This document shows positions 63,775 through 64,000 of a stretch of 64,000 nt of DNA, in pieces; position 1 is the first letter of the stretch; each line of letters opens with the position of its first letter. The DNA lies in NCBI GenBank assembly GCA_005765155.1, contig VCCP01000001.1, positions 1,240,001 through 1,304,000 of the forward strand. The letters run 5' to 3'. Under the pieces are notes generated by a model. The model ran no database searches, had not been told where the DNA came from, and saw only the letters and a list, made by a program, of their open reading frames with translations. Made by a program: the position numbers and the translations under genes. The DNA is from Zelopaecilomyces penicillatus (lineage: Eukaryota > Ascomycota > Sordariomycetes > Hypocreales > Pseudodiploosporaceae).

Positions 63775-64000
63775 ATGAACCCATTCAACAACCACGAGAA
63801 CCACCGGGGGCCCCAAGAGAACAATGAACAGATCACAAGTCCGACGTCGACTATAAGTTCAGGCTATGGCCAGACTATCGGGACATATCCCATTCGCGAC
63901 GAGGGCCTACCTGAGGTAACGGCCATGGATACATCGCCAGAGGTGCTCACGCCTCTCGAAGCCGAGTATAAGAGAAATTATTTGGAGCAGAGCTCGCCCA
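63775..64000 (+). CDS. N-terminus of an unrecognised protein, truncated by the window edge
   Basis: ATG 63775 has a good context (ACAACA before it) and opens 75 codons to the edge. The residues are polar and low-complexity (MNPFNNHENHRGPQENNEQ). They lead into a Pro/Glu/Val-rich stretch with EGLPEVTAMDTSPEVLTPLEA. This resembles the disordered N-termini of some ascomycete proteins with repeated PEV motifs before a membrane or Cys-rich C-terminal segment, but too little is visible to name a family. Confidence 0.55.
   Translation, partial: MNPFNNHENHRGPQENNEQITSPTSTISSGYGQTIGTYPIRDEGLPEVTAMDTSPEVLTPLEAEYKRNYLEQSSP

Overview
The window is nuclear DNA of a filamentous ascomycete. Genes carry short introns (about 50-80 bp, GT...AG), intergenic gaps are long and AT-rich, and the gene families (HsbA-type secreted proteins, DUF3669, Sulfotransfer_4, highly reducing PKS, DHA1 transporters) are typical of Pezizomycotina. 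The cluster content points to Hypocreales, related to but apparently distinct from Acremonium/Hapsidospora; that placement is inference.

The core (about 24.7-50.8 kb) is a beta-lactam biosynthetic cluster of the 'early cephalosporin' type. An intronless 3,770-residue ACV synthetase (pcbAB) and an intronless isopenicillin N synthase (pcbC) diverge from a 1.36-kb promoter. Beside them, on the minus strand, lie a CaiB/BaiF-family racemase (cefD2), a 12-TM DHA1 transporter (cefM-like) and an FATP-type acyl-CoA synthetase (cefD1). Together these should make ACV from L-alpha-aminoadipate, L-cysteine and L-valine, cyclise it to isopenicillin N, and epimerise the side chain as a CoA thioester to penicillin N. 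All three adenylation-domain specificity codes can be read from the sequence and match the fungal ACVS codes for Aad, Cys and Val. No cefEF, cefG, penDE or cefT is in the window. A cystathionine gamma-synthase-type PLP enzyme diverges from cefD1 and may be an undescribed cluster member.

Left of the cluster: the C-terminus of a probable ankyrin-repeat protein (2-187), a Sulfotransfer_4-like protein (591-1670), two small secreted proteins (2400-2999 and 3913-4339), a gene-poor AT-rich stretch (4.3-8.2 kb), a large highly reducing PKS with a C-terminal reductase that is clearly a pseudogene (8179-17924), a small four-TM protein, an HsbA-like protein, and an F-box-like protein (20784-22887).

Right of the cluster: a secreted type-B carboxylesterase/lipase (52696-54435), a DUF3669 protein (55248-56360), a second HsbA-like protein (56551-57084), a decayed Vps62-like gene (59834-60941), and the first 75 codons of an unrecognised gene running off the end. 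No rRNA, tRNA, CRISPR array or intact transposon was seen. Gene models with introns were built by hand from splice signals and reading-frame continuity.
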